Assembly (NCBI RefSeq): GCF_035481615.1
Contig: NZ_JAYKOT010000001.1
Span: 403,825-467,824 of the forward strand
Reading direction: 5' to 3'
From: Citroniella saccharovorans
GTDB lineage: Bacteria; Bacillota; Clostridia; Tissierellales; Peptoniphilaceae
DNA: 64,000 bases
The position numbers and the translations under genes were made by a program. Shown piece by piece: positions 27,701 to 35,035 of this stretch. The notes beneath the pieces were generated by a model. It worked only from the letters and a program-made list of their open reading frames with translations, was not told the DNA's origin and made no database searches. How positions within the stretch are numbered: position 1 is the stretch's first letter; each line of letters starts with the position of its first letter.

Positions 27701-28911
27701 CAAAAGAAATGAAAAAGGACTACACAATACTTGCACCTCAGATGGCAAAAGATCACTTTGAAATTATGGGGGCGGCATTTAGAAGTGAAGGTTACAATAT
27801 TGAATTTTTACCAAAAGTTGACAGAAAGGTTATCAATGCAGGTTTAAAATATGTAAACAACGATGCATGCTATCCATCTATAACTGTTATTGGTCAGATG
27901 ATGGAGGCTATAGAATCTGGAAAATATGATACAGATAAAATTGCTCTTTTAATTACTCAAACAGGTGGTGCATGTAGGGCAAGCAATTATGTTGGATTTA
28001 TAAGAAAGGCCTTAAGAGAGAAAGGATTAGATAATATACCGGTTATTGCACTTTCTGCTCAAGGCATTGAATCTAATTCTGGTTTTAAAATCGGCATAGG
28101 AACAATTAATAAATGCTTGATGTCTATTCTTCTTGCAGACCTTATTATGAGATGCTCAAACCAGGTGAGAATGTATGAAGTAAATAAGGGTGAAACTGAT
28201 AGGTTAAAAGAAAAATTTATTGAAGAAGCTAAGACCTTAGTTGTAAGACCAAGCTGGAAAGAATATGTTAATTTAGTTGATAGGATAGTTGATGGCTTTG
28301 AAAATATAGAGACTGAAGATAAAGAGATAGTTAAGGTTGGAATTGTTGGAGAAATTCTCGTGAAATATCTTGAAGAAGCTAACAATAAACTACAAAAACT
28401 TCTTGAGAGTGAGGGAGCAGAGGTAATAGTGCCAGACCTTACTGACTTTATTCTCTACTGCCTAAGAAACTCAAGTCATAAAAAAGAGCTTTATAACAAT
28501 AGTCCCGTAACTAAAATGCTTTGCGAAACTGCTATTTGGTATATTGAAAAATATAGAAAACCTATAAGAAATAGGATAGATAAATCTAAGTTTTATAAAG
28601 TTCCAGAGATTAGAAAATTAGAAGATTATGCTGAGGAAGTTGTTTCACTTGGAAATCAATACGGAGAGGGATGGCTTCTAACAGCGGAGATGATAGAGCT
28701 GATAAAACTTGGAGCAGGAAATATTGTTTGTATTCAGCCTTTTGGATGTCTTCCAAACCATATAACAGGAAAAGGAGTTATTAAAAAGATTAGATCTCTC
28801 TACAAGGATGCAAATATAGTTCCAATAGATTATGATCCTGGTGCATCAGAAGTTAACCAAGTAAATAGAATAAAATTAATGCTAGCAACTGCAAAAGAAA
28901 AATTAAAATAA
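24712..28911 (+). CDS. 2-hydroxyacyl-CoA dehydratase activase-type ATPase (BcrA/BadF + DUF2229)
   Basis: A very large protein of about 1,399 residues; start ATG 24712 with AAAGGGG upstream. It contains two ASKHA ATPase units of the BadF/BadG/BcrA/BcrD family (first at GLDIGSTTVKIVGL, second near 325 at GIDAGSTTSKIVLL), each with GGxGSF-type loops and cysteines (SICAGGTG, ACSSGCGS) that in known activators bind a shared [4Fe-4S] cluster. A DUF2229/HgdB-like region follows. Activators of this class drive ATP-dependent electron transfer to radical dehydratases. Such giant fused versions are common in anaerobic Firmicutes, and their partner is generally unknown. Confidence 0.88.
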   Translation: MILNLGLDIGSTTVKIVGLDENDEIIFKDYTRHKSDVIQTCKDVLNKFYNIYPDIDIRIMVTGSGAMVLSKTFSVEFVQEVVAQSYAIKRYLKDTDVSIELGGEDSKITYLSGQVEQRMNSICAGGTGSFIDQMASLMDTDALGLNELAKDHTKIFPIASRCGVFAKTDVQALLNDGASKSDIAASVFQSVVNQTISNLACGRPIKGNIALIGGPLHFLSELRERFKETLNGDAKDFFVPEDGQIFVCKGAALASKETKPISFKSLVQKFNSDIDIKYEESNTLEPLFKDEDERKDFYDFHNKRGVLYADLDSYEGNAYLGIDAGSTTSKIVLLSENEEILYTHYANNQGKPLELLISVLLDLYEKVDGRVKIKSSGITGYGEDFIRAAIGVDYGEVETIAHYRASKKFIDDVSFIIDIGGQDMKAMHISDGVIDSIQLNEACSSGCGSFIETFAKSLGMDAETFQKKALESKNPVDLGSRCTVFMNSKVKEAQKEGHSVEDIAAGLCYSVIKNALQKVIKLKDPKKLGDKVICQGGTFYGDGVLRAFEKVSGVRPIRPSIAGLMGAYGMALIAKEKSPSKSTLFNKEELEKFTYTQKSGRCGLCENNCKLNINIFSNGKRYISGNRCERGAGLRTENSKLPNLFEYKYDRLFSYESLEKSKAFRGEVGIPRALNIYENYPLWHGFFTELGFRVVLSDPSSREIYEKGISSIISETACYPAKISHGHIENLVEKGVKFIFYPSIFYEEKEYSSSQNNLNCPVVAGYPEVIRNNVDSIEENDVKFLNPFISLNNQKALVKRLYEELKDFNIPKKEIEAGLRKGFEELENYRKDVYKKGDQALKYIEENGIRGIVLAGRPYHIDREINHGIPKLINSLGFAVLSEDSIARKTDVKGELRVLDQWVYHSRLYRAAEFVGKNKNLEMVQLNSFGCGIDAVTTDQVNEILKSYGKIYTVLKIDEISNLGAVKIRLRSLKEAVENRKSVKIEESYSPKKVSFTKEMKKDYTILAPQMAKDHFEIMGAAFRSEGYNIEFLPKVDRKVINAGLKYVNNDACYPSITVIGQMMEAIESGKYDTDKIALLITQTGGACRASNYVGFIRKALREKGLDNIPVIALSAQGIESNSGFKIGIGTINKCLMSILLADLIMRCSNQVRMYEVNKGETDRLKEKFIEEAKTLVVRPSWKEYVNLVDRIVDGFENIETEDKEIVKVGIVGEILVKYLEEANNKLQKLLESEGAEVIVPDLTDFILYCLRNSSHKKELYNNSPVTKMLCETAIWYIEKYRKPIRNRIDKSKFYKVPEIRKLEDYAEEVVSLGNQYGEGWLLTAEMIELIKLGAGNIVCIQPFGCLPNHITGKGVIKKIRSLYKDANIVPIDYDPGASEVNQVNRIKLMLATAKEKLK

Positions 28912-28920
28912 TTTTAAAAG

Positions 28921-28958
28921 TATCTCCAGAGTTTAGTTTTACTTTGGAGATATTTTTT
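28921..28958 (+). terminator. Rho-independent terminator after the activase gene
   Basis: TATCTCCA/TGGAGATA stem with a 16-base loop, followed by six T (28953-28958). Confidence 0.85.
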
Positions 28959-29014
28959 AAAAAAAGTTATCAAATTGTAAGATTATTTTTATTTATTGAT
29001 AATGATTTATATGA

Positions 29015-29020
29015 TATAAT
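29015..29020 (+). promoter_or_regulatory. Probable -10 element for the LCP operon
   Basis: TATAAT about 30 bases before the LCP start codon. No good -35 at the usual spacing; a TTGATA lies 13 bases upstream, which is too close. Confidence 0.4.
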
Positions 29021-29049
29021 ATTTACTTGAAGACTTGAGGGAGGATCTT

Positions 29050-30000
29050 ATGAAAAAAAGATTATTTATAACGCTTTTAGTTTCAGTAATAGTGTTTTCA
29101 TTTGCATATATTATTTTCACTAATTATTTAGATGTGCTTACAGTAAGTAAGGGTAGTAGGGAAGTAATAACTGGAGCCGATCTTGGCGAAGGAAATGAAA
29201 TTAAACAGGTCAAAGATTATGAAATTCTATTTCTTTTAACTGGTGTTGACCACAATGGAGAGGATCAAGACAAGGAAAAAGATAGAACCGATACACTTAT
29301 GCTCGTAAAGGTAGACACAAAAGATGGAACTGTGGATTTAATTTCTATTCCAAGAGATAGCATGGTTCCTATTGAAGGATATGGAGAGGATAAGATCAAT
29401 CACGCCCATCACTTTGGTGGAATGGCCCTTACCATGAGAACTATAAGAAATTATTTTGGAATAGATCTTGATTATTATGTAAAGGTTAGTTTTGAAGCTG
29501 TTAGAGAAATCGTAGATGCTATGGGCGGAGTAAAGGTAAATGTTCCAGTACAAATTATAGAAAACCAAACTGGTATTTACTTGGAGCCAGGAGAGCAAGT
29601 ACTTAATGGAAAAGAAGCTCTTTATTTTGCTAGATATAGAGAGTCTTATGGGGATTTTGGAAGGATGGAATCTCAGCAGCACCTTATGAAAAGAATTATG
29701 GAGCAAATGTTAAAGCCAGAAAACATCTCTAAAATTCCAGGCTTTATTAAAACTTATATGACTAGGGTTGAAACAAATATCCCAATGTCAACCATGCTAA
29801 GTTTAGCTGCTTCTGCTTCTAAATTTAGTACAGATAGAATGAACAACACTACTTTTCCAGGTGAGGGTGAGTATATTGACGGTATTAGCTATGTCATTTT
29901 GGATAAGGATGGAGTGGATACTATTATAAAGGATAAGCTTAGCGACTATTTACTTGATGGAAATGAAGGAGAAGAGGAAACTATTAATGAGGGCGAATAG
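29050..30000 (+). CDS. LytR-CpsA-Psr (LCP) family cell-wall transferase
   Basis: A 316-residue protein; ATG at 29050 with GGGAGGAT. One N-terminal membrane helix (LFITLLVSVIVFSFAYIIF), then the LCP domain: DRTDTLMLVKVD, ISIPRDSMV, INHAHHFGG, and the late RYRESYGDFGRMESQQHLM with the conserved arginines. LCP enzymes attach teichoic acids or polysaccharides to peptidoglycan outside the membrane. It heads an operon with the IPP isomerase gene, which supplies isoprenoid precursors for the same lipid-carried wall synthesis. Confidence 0.93.
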   Translation: MKKRLFITLLVSVIVFSFAYIIFTNYLDVLTVSKGSREVITGADLGEGNEIKQVKDYEILFLLTGVDHNGEDQDKEKDRTDTLMLVKVDTKDGTVDLISIPRDSMVPIEGYGEDKINHAHHFGGMALTMRTIRNYFGIDLDYYVKVSFEAVREIVDAMGGVKVNVPVQIIENQTGIYLEPGEQVLNGKEALYFARYRESYGDFGRMESQQHLMKRIMEQMLKPENISKIPGFIKTYMTRVETNIPMSTMLSLAASASKFSTDRMNNTTFPGEGEYIDGISYVILDKDGVDTIIKDKLSDYLLDGNEGEEETINEGE

Positions 30001-31000
30001 AAAGCTTGAACATTTAGAAAATTATTTAAAAAGTGAATATATTGGGGATAATCTTTTTGAGGACGTTTTTATTGAGCATTCATCACTTCCAGAGCTATCT
30101 TTAGATGAAATAGATATGTCGGCATCATTTTTAGGAAAGAAGATTTCTTATCCAATTATGATAGATGCCATGACAGGTGGCATAAAAGAGGCTGAAGAAA
30201 TTAATGAATCTTTATCCAAACTTGCTAGAGAGTTTAATATTCCAATGGCTGTTGGGTCAGAGACTATAGCTTTGGAAGACTTTAATACAAGATCTTTTGA
30301 GCTAGTTGGGAAAAACTTAAAGGATAAAATAAAAATTGGTAATTTGAGTGCCAAATGTGGACTTGAAGAAGTAAATAAAGCAATAAGTCTTATAGATGCG
30401 GATGCTATAGAGCTTCATCTAAATTTTTGCCAAGAACTTATAATGCCTGAAGGAGATAGAGACTTTAGGGGAATTTTAGATAATATTGAGAATATTGTAA
30501 ATGGCTCAAAAGTGCCTGTTATAGTAAAAGAAGTTGGCTTTGGTATTTCTTTAGACTCTGCTAGGGCCCTATATGAAAGAGGAGTAAGATATATAAATAT
30601 ATCTGGCCATGGGGGAACAAATTTTATTGAAATAGAAGATTTAAGAAATGAAGAAGAGGATTTTTCAGACCTATATCATTGGGGCAATCCAAGTGCCAAA
30701 ATTCTTATTGACTACAAAAATAACTTAAACAAGGATGATTTATTTATTATATCTTCAGGGGGCATTAAGACTTCTTTAGATATTTTAAAATCTTTTGCCT
30801 TGGGGGCAGACCTTGTTAGCATATCAGGAGAACTACTTAAATACTTAGCCCATGGGGGAGAAGAATATGCTAGAATGTATCTAAATAGTTTAATTAATAA
30901 ACTAAGAATACTTATGCTATTAACTGGAAAGAAAAATGTAAAACAGCTAAAAGAAATTAAATATAAGACTGTTGGAAGGTTAAAAGATTTAACTGAATAA
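29987..31000 (+). CDS. fni: Type 2 isopentenyl-diphosphate delta-isomerase
   Basis: A 337-residue FMN-dependent TIM-barrel enzyme. I choose the ATG at 29987, which overlaps the LCP gene by 14 bases and has GAGG upstream. Family motifs are DAMTGG, the ELHLNFCQE segment, KEVGFG, NISGHGGTNF and the phosphate-binding SGGIKTSLD. It interconverts isopentenyl and dimethylallyl diphosphate. Type 2 enzymes typically accompany the mevalonate pathway in Gram-positive cocci; no other pathway gene is in the window. Confidence 0.9.
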   Translation: MRANRKLEHLENYLKSEYIGDNLFEDVFIEHSSLPELSLDEIDMSASFLGKKISYPIMIDAMTGGIKEAEEINESLSKLAREFNIPMAVGSETIALEDFNTRSFELVGKNLKDKIKIGNLSAKCGLEEVNKAISLIDADAIELHLNFCQELIMPEGDRDFRGILDNIENIVNGSKVPVIVKEVGFGISLDSARALYERGVRYINISGHGGTNFIEIEDLRNEEEDFSDLYHWGNPSAKILIDYKNNLNKDDLFIISSGGIKTSLDILKSFALGADLVSISGELLKYLAHGGEEYARMYLNSLINKLRILMLLTGKKNVKQLKEIKYKTVGRLKDLTE

Positions 31001-31011
31001 AATAATTATTG

Positions 31012-31041
31012 GGAATCTTTTTAATTAAAGATTCCTTTTTT
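31012..31041 (+). terminator. Terminator immediately before the MATE gene
   Basis: GGAATCTTT/AAAGATTCC stem (6-base loop) followed by six T. It ends 3 bases before the AGGAGG of the next gene, leaving no room for a separate promoter downstream, so the MATE gene must rely on readthrough or be attenuated here. Confidence 0.8.
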
Positions 31042-31053
31042 ATAGGAGGATAT

Positions 31054-32418
31054 ATGAAAAAAAATATAAATATGTTTGAGGATAAGATCCTCTCTACGCT
31101 TATTAAACTTTCAGTTCCCATAATGGGTACAGCCTTTATAGCTATTGCTTATTCCTTAGTTGATATTATTTGGATAGGTAGGCTATCAACAGCAAGTGTT
31201 GCAGCAACAGGTACAAGCGGAGTTCTTATTTGGTTTGCCCAATCCCTTATGCTAATTCCAAAGGTTGGAATGAGTGTTAGGGCTTCACAAAACTACGGTA
31301 AGGGAGATTATGAAAAGTCAAAAGTTTCAATATCTACAGGATTTTATTTTGCAATTTTTATAAGTCTATCCCTCACTTCTATTTATGTTTTTTTTGGAAG
31401 AGAAATAATTTCTTTCTTTAAACTAAGTGAAGAAGTTAGTAAAATGGCTTACGACTATTTAAGAGTAATAAGTTATGGCTTTGTTTTTGCATTTATTTCA
31501 GAAATTTTTTCAGGAGCCTATAACTCTTTTGGAGATTCCATATCTCCCTTTAGGCTAAATTCAATAGGCCTTATTTTAAATATGATTTTAGACCCAATAT
31601 TAATTTTTGGATTATTTAATTTTCCAAAGTTAGGGATAATTGGTGCCGCTTTAGCATCTATACTTTCTCAGATGGTTGTAACTATATTATTTTTTATAAT
31701 AGTAATCTCTGAAAAGGGAATTACCTTCCATGGAATGAATTTTAAAAAGTTTTCTCTTGGAGAAATGAAGATTATTTCTAAGCTGGGTCTACCATCCTTC
31801 CTTCAATCAGGAGTTCAGTCTATTGTAGCTATGTTTTTAAATAAATTTATGGCTCTATATGGTAAGACTCCGGTTGCGGTGTATTCAGTAGGAGCTATGA
31901 TTGAATCTGTCGCCTGGATGACCACTGATGGATTTCAGGCTGCACTTTCAGCATTTACAGGACAAAACTTTGGTGCAAAACACTACGATAGAATTAAGGG
32001 GGCATTTAAAGTTGGAATTTTACTTGTTTCAAGTCTAGGTGTGTTAGTTGCTTTAGTTTTTGTCCTATTTGGAAAAGAAATTTTTTCAATATTTATACCA
32101 AATGATCCAAAAGCTATTGAGTTTGGGGCTATTTATTTATCTATTCTTTCAATATCAGAACCTTTTATGAATATTGAGATAGCATCAACTGGAATATATA
32201 ATGGAATAAGTCAAACAAGGACTCCAGGAATTATTGGAGTTTTAGGAAATATTTTAAGAATACCTATATCACTTTTGCTAATGCCTATTTATGGAGTTTT
32301 TGGAGTTTGGATAGCAGTATCTCTCTCCTCTATAATAAAGGGAATAACTTCTTCCCTTATTCTTCACCACAGGCTTAAAAATGATAAATTTTACCTAAAT
32401 GGAAGTACCATACACTAA
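31054..32418 (+). CDS. MATE family multidrug/cation efflux transporter
   Basis: A 454-residue membrane protein with 12 predicted helices; ATG at 31054 with AGGAGG. Typical MatE repeats: the first half begins LSVPIMGTAFIAIAYSLVD, the second half around LGLPSFLQSGVQSI. MATE proteins export drugs or cationic compounds using Na+ or H+ gradients. The natural substrate is not predictable. Confidence 0.92.
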   Translation: MKKNINMFEDKILSTLIKLSVPIMGTAFIAIAYSLVDIIWIGRLSTASVAATGTSGVLIWFAQSLMLIPKVGMSVRASQNYGKGDYEKSKVSISTGFYFAIFISLSLTSIYVFFGREIISFFKLSEEVSKMAYDYLRVISYGFVFAFISEIFSGAYNSFGDSISPFRLNSIGLILNMILDPILIFGLFNFPKLGIIGAALASILSQMVVTILFFIIVISEKGITFHGMNFKKFSLGEMKIISKLGLPSFLQSGVQSIVAMFLNKFMALYGKTPVAVYSVGAMIESVAWMTTDGFQAALSAFTGQNFGAKHYDRIKGAFKVGILLVSSLGVLVALVFVLFGKEIFSIFIPNDPKAIEFGAIYLSILSISEPFMNIEIASTGIYNGISQTRTPGIIGVLGNILRIPISLLLMPIYGVFGVWIAVSLSSIIKGITSSLILHHRLKNDKFYLNGSTIH

Positions 32419-32509
32419 GATTTTTTAAAATAATTTAAAGAATGATTTATAAAGTGAATTAAAAAATAATTTTACTTAATTTTTTTAATTTGTTAATCTA
32501 ATTAGCGTT

Positions 32510-32515
32510 TATAAT
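32510..32515 (+). promoter_or_regulatory. Probable -10 element for lemA
   Basis: TATAAT within an AT-rich gap of 150 bases. A TTGTTA 14 bases upstream is closer than the usual -35 spacing. The remainder of the gap holds nothing recognisable. Confidence 0.35.
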
Positions 32516-32571
32516 ATTAAAAGCTGGGTATAAAATATATATGTATTAAATAATTTTTTAGAGGTGATAAA

Positions 32572-33120
32572 ATGCCAGGATGGATAATAGTCATTGCTAT
32601 AGTAGCTGTAGTTGTTTTATTTGGAATTGGAGTATATAACTCTCTTGTATCTAAAAGAGAGATGGTAAGAAATGCAATGGGCCAAATAGCTGCACAAGTT
32701 GAGTCACGTTGGGATGCTTTAACTAATTTGATTCAGGCTACTAAAAACTATGAAAAGCATGAAGCTGAAACTTTAGAAAAATTAACAGCAAATAGATCTA
32801 GGGTTACAAATACATCTAGTGCTAGTGAAGTTGAAGCTGATAGTAAAGCGTTTAATAGTGCTCTTTCTAGATTAATAGCTGTAGCTGAAGCTTACCCAGA
32901 TCTAAAAGCGAATACAATTTATCAAAACACAATGGATTCTGTAAATAGGTATGAGGAAAATGTAAGACATTCTAGAATGATCTTTAACGATACTGTTACA
33001 AAATATAACAGAGAACTTCAAGTATTCCCAAACAACATATTTGCAGGAATTTTTGGATTTACAAAAGAAGAATACTTCAAAAACACAGAAGGTAAGGAAA
33101 GCATGCCTATGTGGAATTAG
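32572..33120 (+). CDS. lemA: LemA family protein
   Basis: A 182-residue protein with an N-terminal membrane helix (IIVIAIVAVVVLFGIGVYNS), the conserved YNSLVSKREMVRNA start of the LemA fold and the long antiparallel helices ending in FPNNIFAGIFGF. LemA proteins are membrane-anchored helical proteins of poorly known function. They are very often encoded next to DUF2207/TPM-type membrane proteins, as here. RBS AGAGGTG. Confidence 0.93.
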   Translation: MPGWIIVIAIVAVVVLFGIGVYNSLVSKREMVRNAMGQIAAQVESRWDALTNLIQATKNYEKHEAETLEKLTANRSRVTNTSSASEVEADSKAFNSALSRLIAVAEAYPDLKANTIYQNTMDSVNRYEENVRHSRMIFNDTVTKYNRELQVFPNNIFAGIFGFTKEEYFKNTEGKESMPMWN

Positions 33121-33133
33121 GGGGTAAATAGGG

Positions 33134-34888
33134 ATGAAGAAAATAAAAAAATTAGTCTTTTTCTTCGCCCTATTTTTTTCTATATCTCTAGTTACTAATC
33201 AAAAGGTACTTGCAGATTCTGGCATCTATTCGATAGATGTTAAGGCAGATATACAAGATGACGGATCGGTAATTATTACAGATGAGAGAAAAATATGGGC
33301 AAATTCAGGAACTGAACACTTTATTTCTCTTGGAAATTTAAAAGATATGGAAGTAGTAGATTTTAAAGTTGAAGAAGAAGGCGTAGATTTTACCTTTGAT
33401 GAAAATTATGATATAAATGCTTCCCTTGAAGCAAAAAGAGGCAGGTATGGATATAATTATAATGGAGATGAAATTGAGCTTTGCTTTGGAATTGGATCAT
33501 ACGGAGAGCATAATTTTAAAATAACCTACAAGATAAGTAATTTTGTAATGAAAACAAGTGACGGATATCCATTTGTATATTGGACTTTCTACAATAGAGA
33601 CATAGGTAATACTGATCATGTAAATGTTATTCTTACTAAGGATGGAAAAACATTTAATACTGAAAACTCGAGAATTTGGGGATTTGGTTTCAATGGAGAG
33701 TCTAAGATAGAAGAAAATGGACTTAGCCTTGATAGCGGCGGAAAATTAAATAAGAATAACCAGATGGTTATGCTTGCTATTTTTGAAAAAGATTTTTTAC
33801 CTGCAAATAATAATTATGAACTTTCCAAGGAAGAGCTTATAAATACAGCTTTAGAAGGATCAAGTTATAATTTAGATAATGCCCTTGGAAAAGAGGATAG
33901 CTATCCAGAAGATTATGACCATGGTGAGTTTGATGCAGATTATGGCGGATACAATTATCGAAACTCTTTTTTTGACTTCTCAAATATTTTATTCTTCTTT
34001 CCATTTTTTATAATATTCCCTGCTATCATAGCTAAGATTATTAAAGGTGGTAAGAAAAAGGAATTTATGCCAGAAGATAAATCTAAACATTATCCTGAAA
34101 TTCCATATTATTCTGATTTTGATGACTTTTTTGTAGACACAGCTTTTTTCACTGACAACCAAGGTTTTATGCGTAAAAATTGGGTGAGTGCATACTTTTT
34201 AAAGTGGATACAAGATGGTGCTATTTATCAGGAAACAAGAGAAAAGGGTTTAATTTTTAAAAAAGATGCAGTAGTTTTTAGACTTAATTTAGATAAAAAA
34301 GAAAATATGTCTGAAGCTGAAAGAATGCTATTTAATATGGTTGCTGCAGCTAGTGGTAGTGATCTTGTTTTAGACGAAAATGAATTTAAAAATTATAGTG
34401 TAAATCATCAAAATAAACTGATTAGTTTTGAAAATAAAGTTTTATTTGAGTCAAAAAGAAGATTAGGTGAAAAGGCACTTTTGGCTAAGAGTGATAAAGG
34501 ATTTTTTAATTCTAACAAATTTATTCCAAATGAAGAAGGAAAGAAGATTTGCGACAATATTTGGGGTTTTAGAAATTATTTAAATAAATATTCCCTACTT
34601 TCTGAAAGAGAATCAAGAGATGTTCATATTTGGGATAAATATTTAATTTGGGCAGGAGTCTTTGGGATAGCTGATAAAGTCTATGAGCAGTTTAAAGAAC
34701 TTATGCCTGAATATGGAGAGTTAACAAGTTACAACCTTCCAACAATTATGATGATTAATAACTTTTCTAGAGTATACGAAAGTGGAGTTAGACCATCATC
34801 TTCATCTTCATCAGGATTTGGCGGATCAACAAGTTTTGGCGGAGGGGGAGGCTCTTTCGGTGGTGGATCCGGAGGAGGAACAAGGTAG
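33134..34888 (+). CDS. DUF2207 domain membrane protein
   Basis: A 584-residue protein with a signal peptide (FFALFFSISLVTNQKVLA), an exported beta-rich domain (about 25-240) starting with the typical IDVKADIQDDGSVIITDER, a membrane helix near 285-305 (ILFFFPFFIIFPAIIAKII), a cytoplasmic region and a Ser-then-Gly-rich tail (from about 554 to the end). This is the layout of DUF2207 proteins, which are regularly paired with LemA. Function unknown. The Gly-rich end resembles that of related proteins and is probably disordered. Confidence 0.85.
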   Translation: MKKIKKLVFFFALFFSISLVTNQKVLADSGIYSIDVKADIQDDGSVIITDERKIWANSGTEHFISLGNLKDMEVVDFKVEEEGVDFTFDENYDINASLEAKRGRYGYNYNGDEIELCFGIGSYGEHNFKITYKISNFVMKTSDGYPFVYWTFYNRDIGNTDHVNVILTKDGKTFNTENSRIWGFGFNGESKIEENGLSLDSGGKLNKNNQMVMLAIFEKDFLPANNNYELSKEELINTALEGSSYNLDNALGKEDSYPEDYDHGEFDADYGGYNYRNSFFDFSNILFFFPFFIIFPAIIAKIIKGGKKKEFMPEDKSKHYPEIPYYSDFDDFFVDTAFFTDNQGFMRKNWVSAYFLKWIQDGAIYQETREKGLIFKKDAVVFRLNLDKKENMSEAERMLFNMVAAASGSDLVLDENEFKNYSVNHQNKLISFENKVLFESKRRLGEKALLAKSDKGFFNSNKFIPNEEGKKICDNIWGFRNYLNKYSLLSERESRDVHIWDKYLIWAGVFGIADKVYEQFKELMPEYGELTSYNLPTIMMINNFSRVYESGVRPSSSSSSGFGGSTSFGGGGGSFGGGSGGGTR

Positions 34889-34916
34889 CAGTAAACAATT
34901 TTATATTTTTATATTT

Positions 34917-34950
34917 AAGCTTAACTTTTTATTTAAAATTAAGCTTTTTT
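34917..34950 (+). terminator. Rho-independent terminator
   Basis: AAGCTTAA/TTAAGCTT stem (14-base loop) followed by a T run, ending the lemA-DUF2207 unit. Confidence 0.75.
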
Positions 34951-34982
34951 ATTAACTGTTATGATTTTGTAATCTTTAATTA

Positions 34983-35020
34983 TTGCAATTACTTTAATTA
35001 AACTATATAATTAAAGTAAT
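34983..35020 (+). promoter_or_regulatory. Promoter with overlapping 13-bp inverted repeat
   Basis: -35 TTGCAA (34983-34988), 17-base spacer, -10 TATAAT (35006-35011). A perfect inverted repeat, ATTACTTTAATTA (34988-35000) and TAATTAAAGTAAT (35008-35020), spans the spacer and the -10. A protein binding it would block RNA polymerase, so this is a good operator candidate for the protease gene 16 bases downstream. Confidence 0.65.
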
Positions 35021-35035
35021 ATTTAGGAGGATTAT

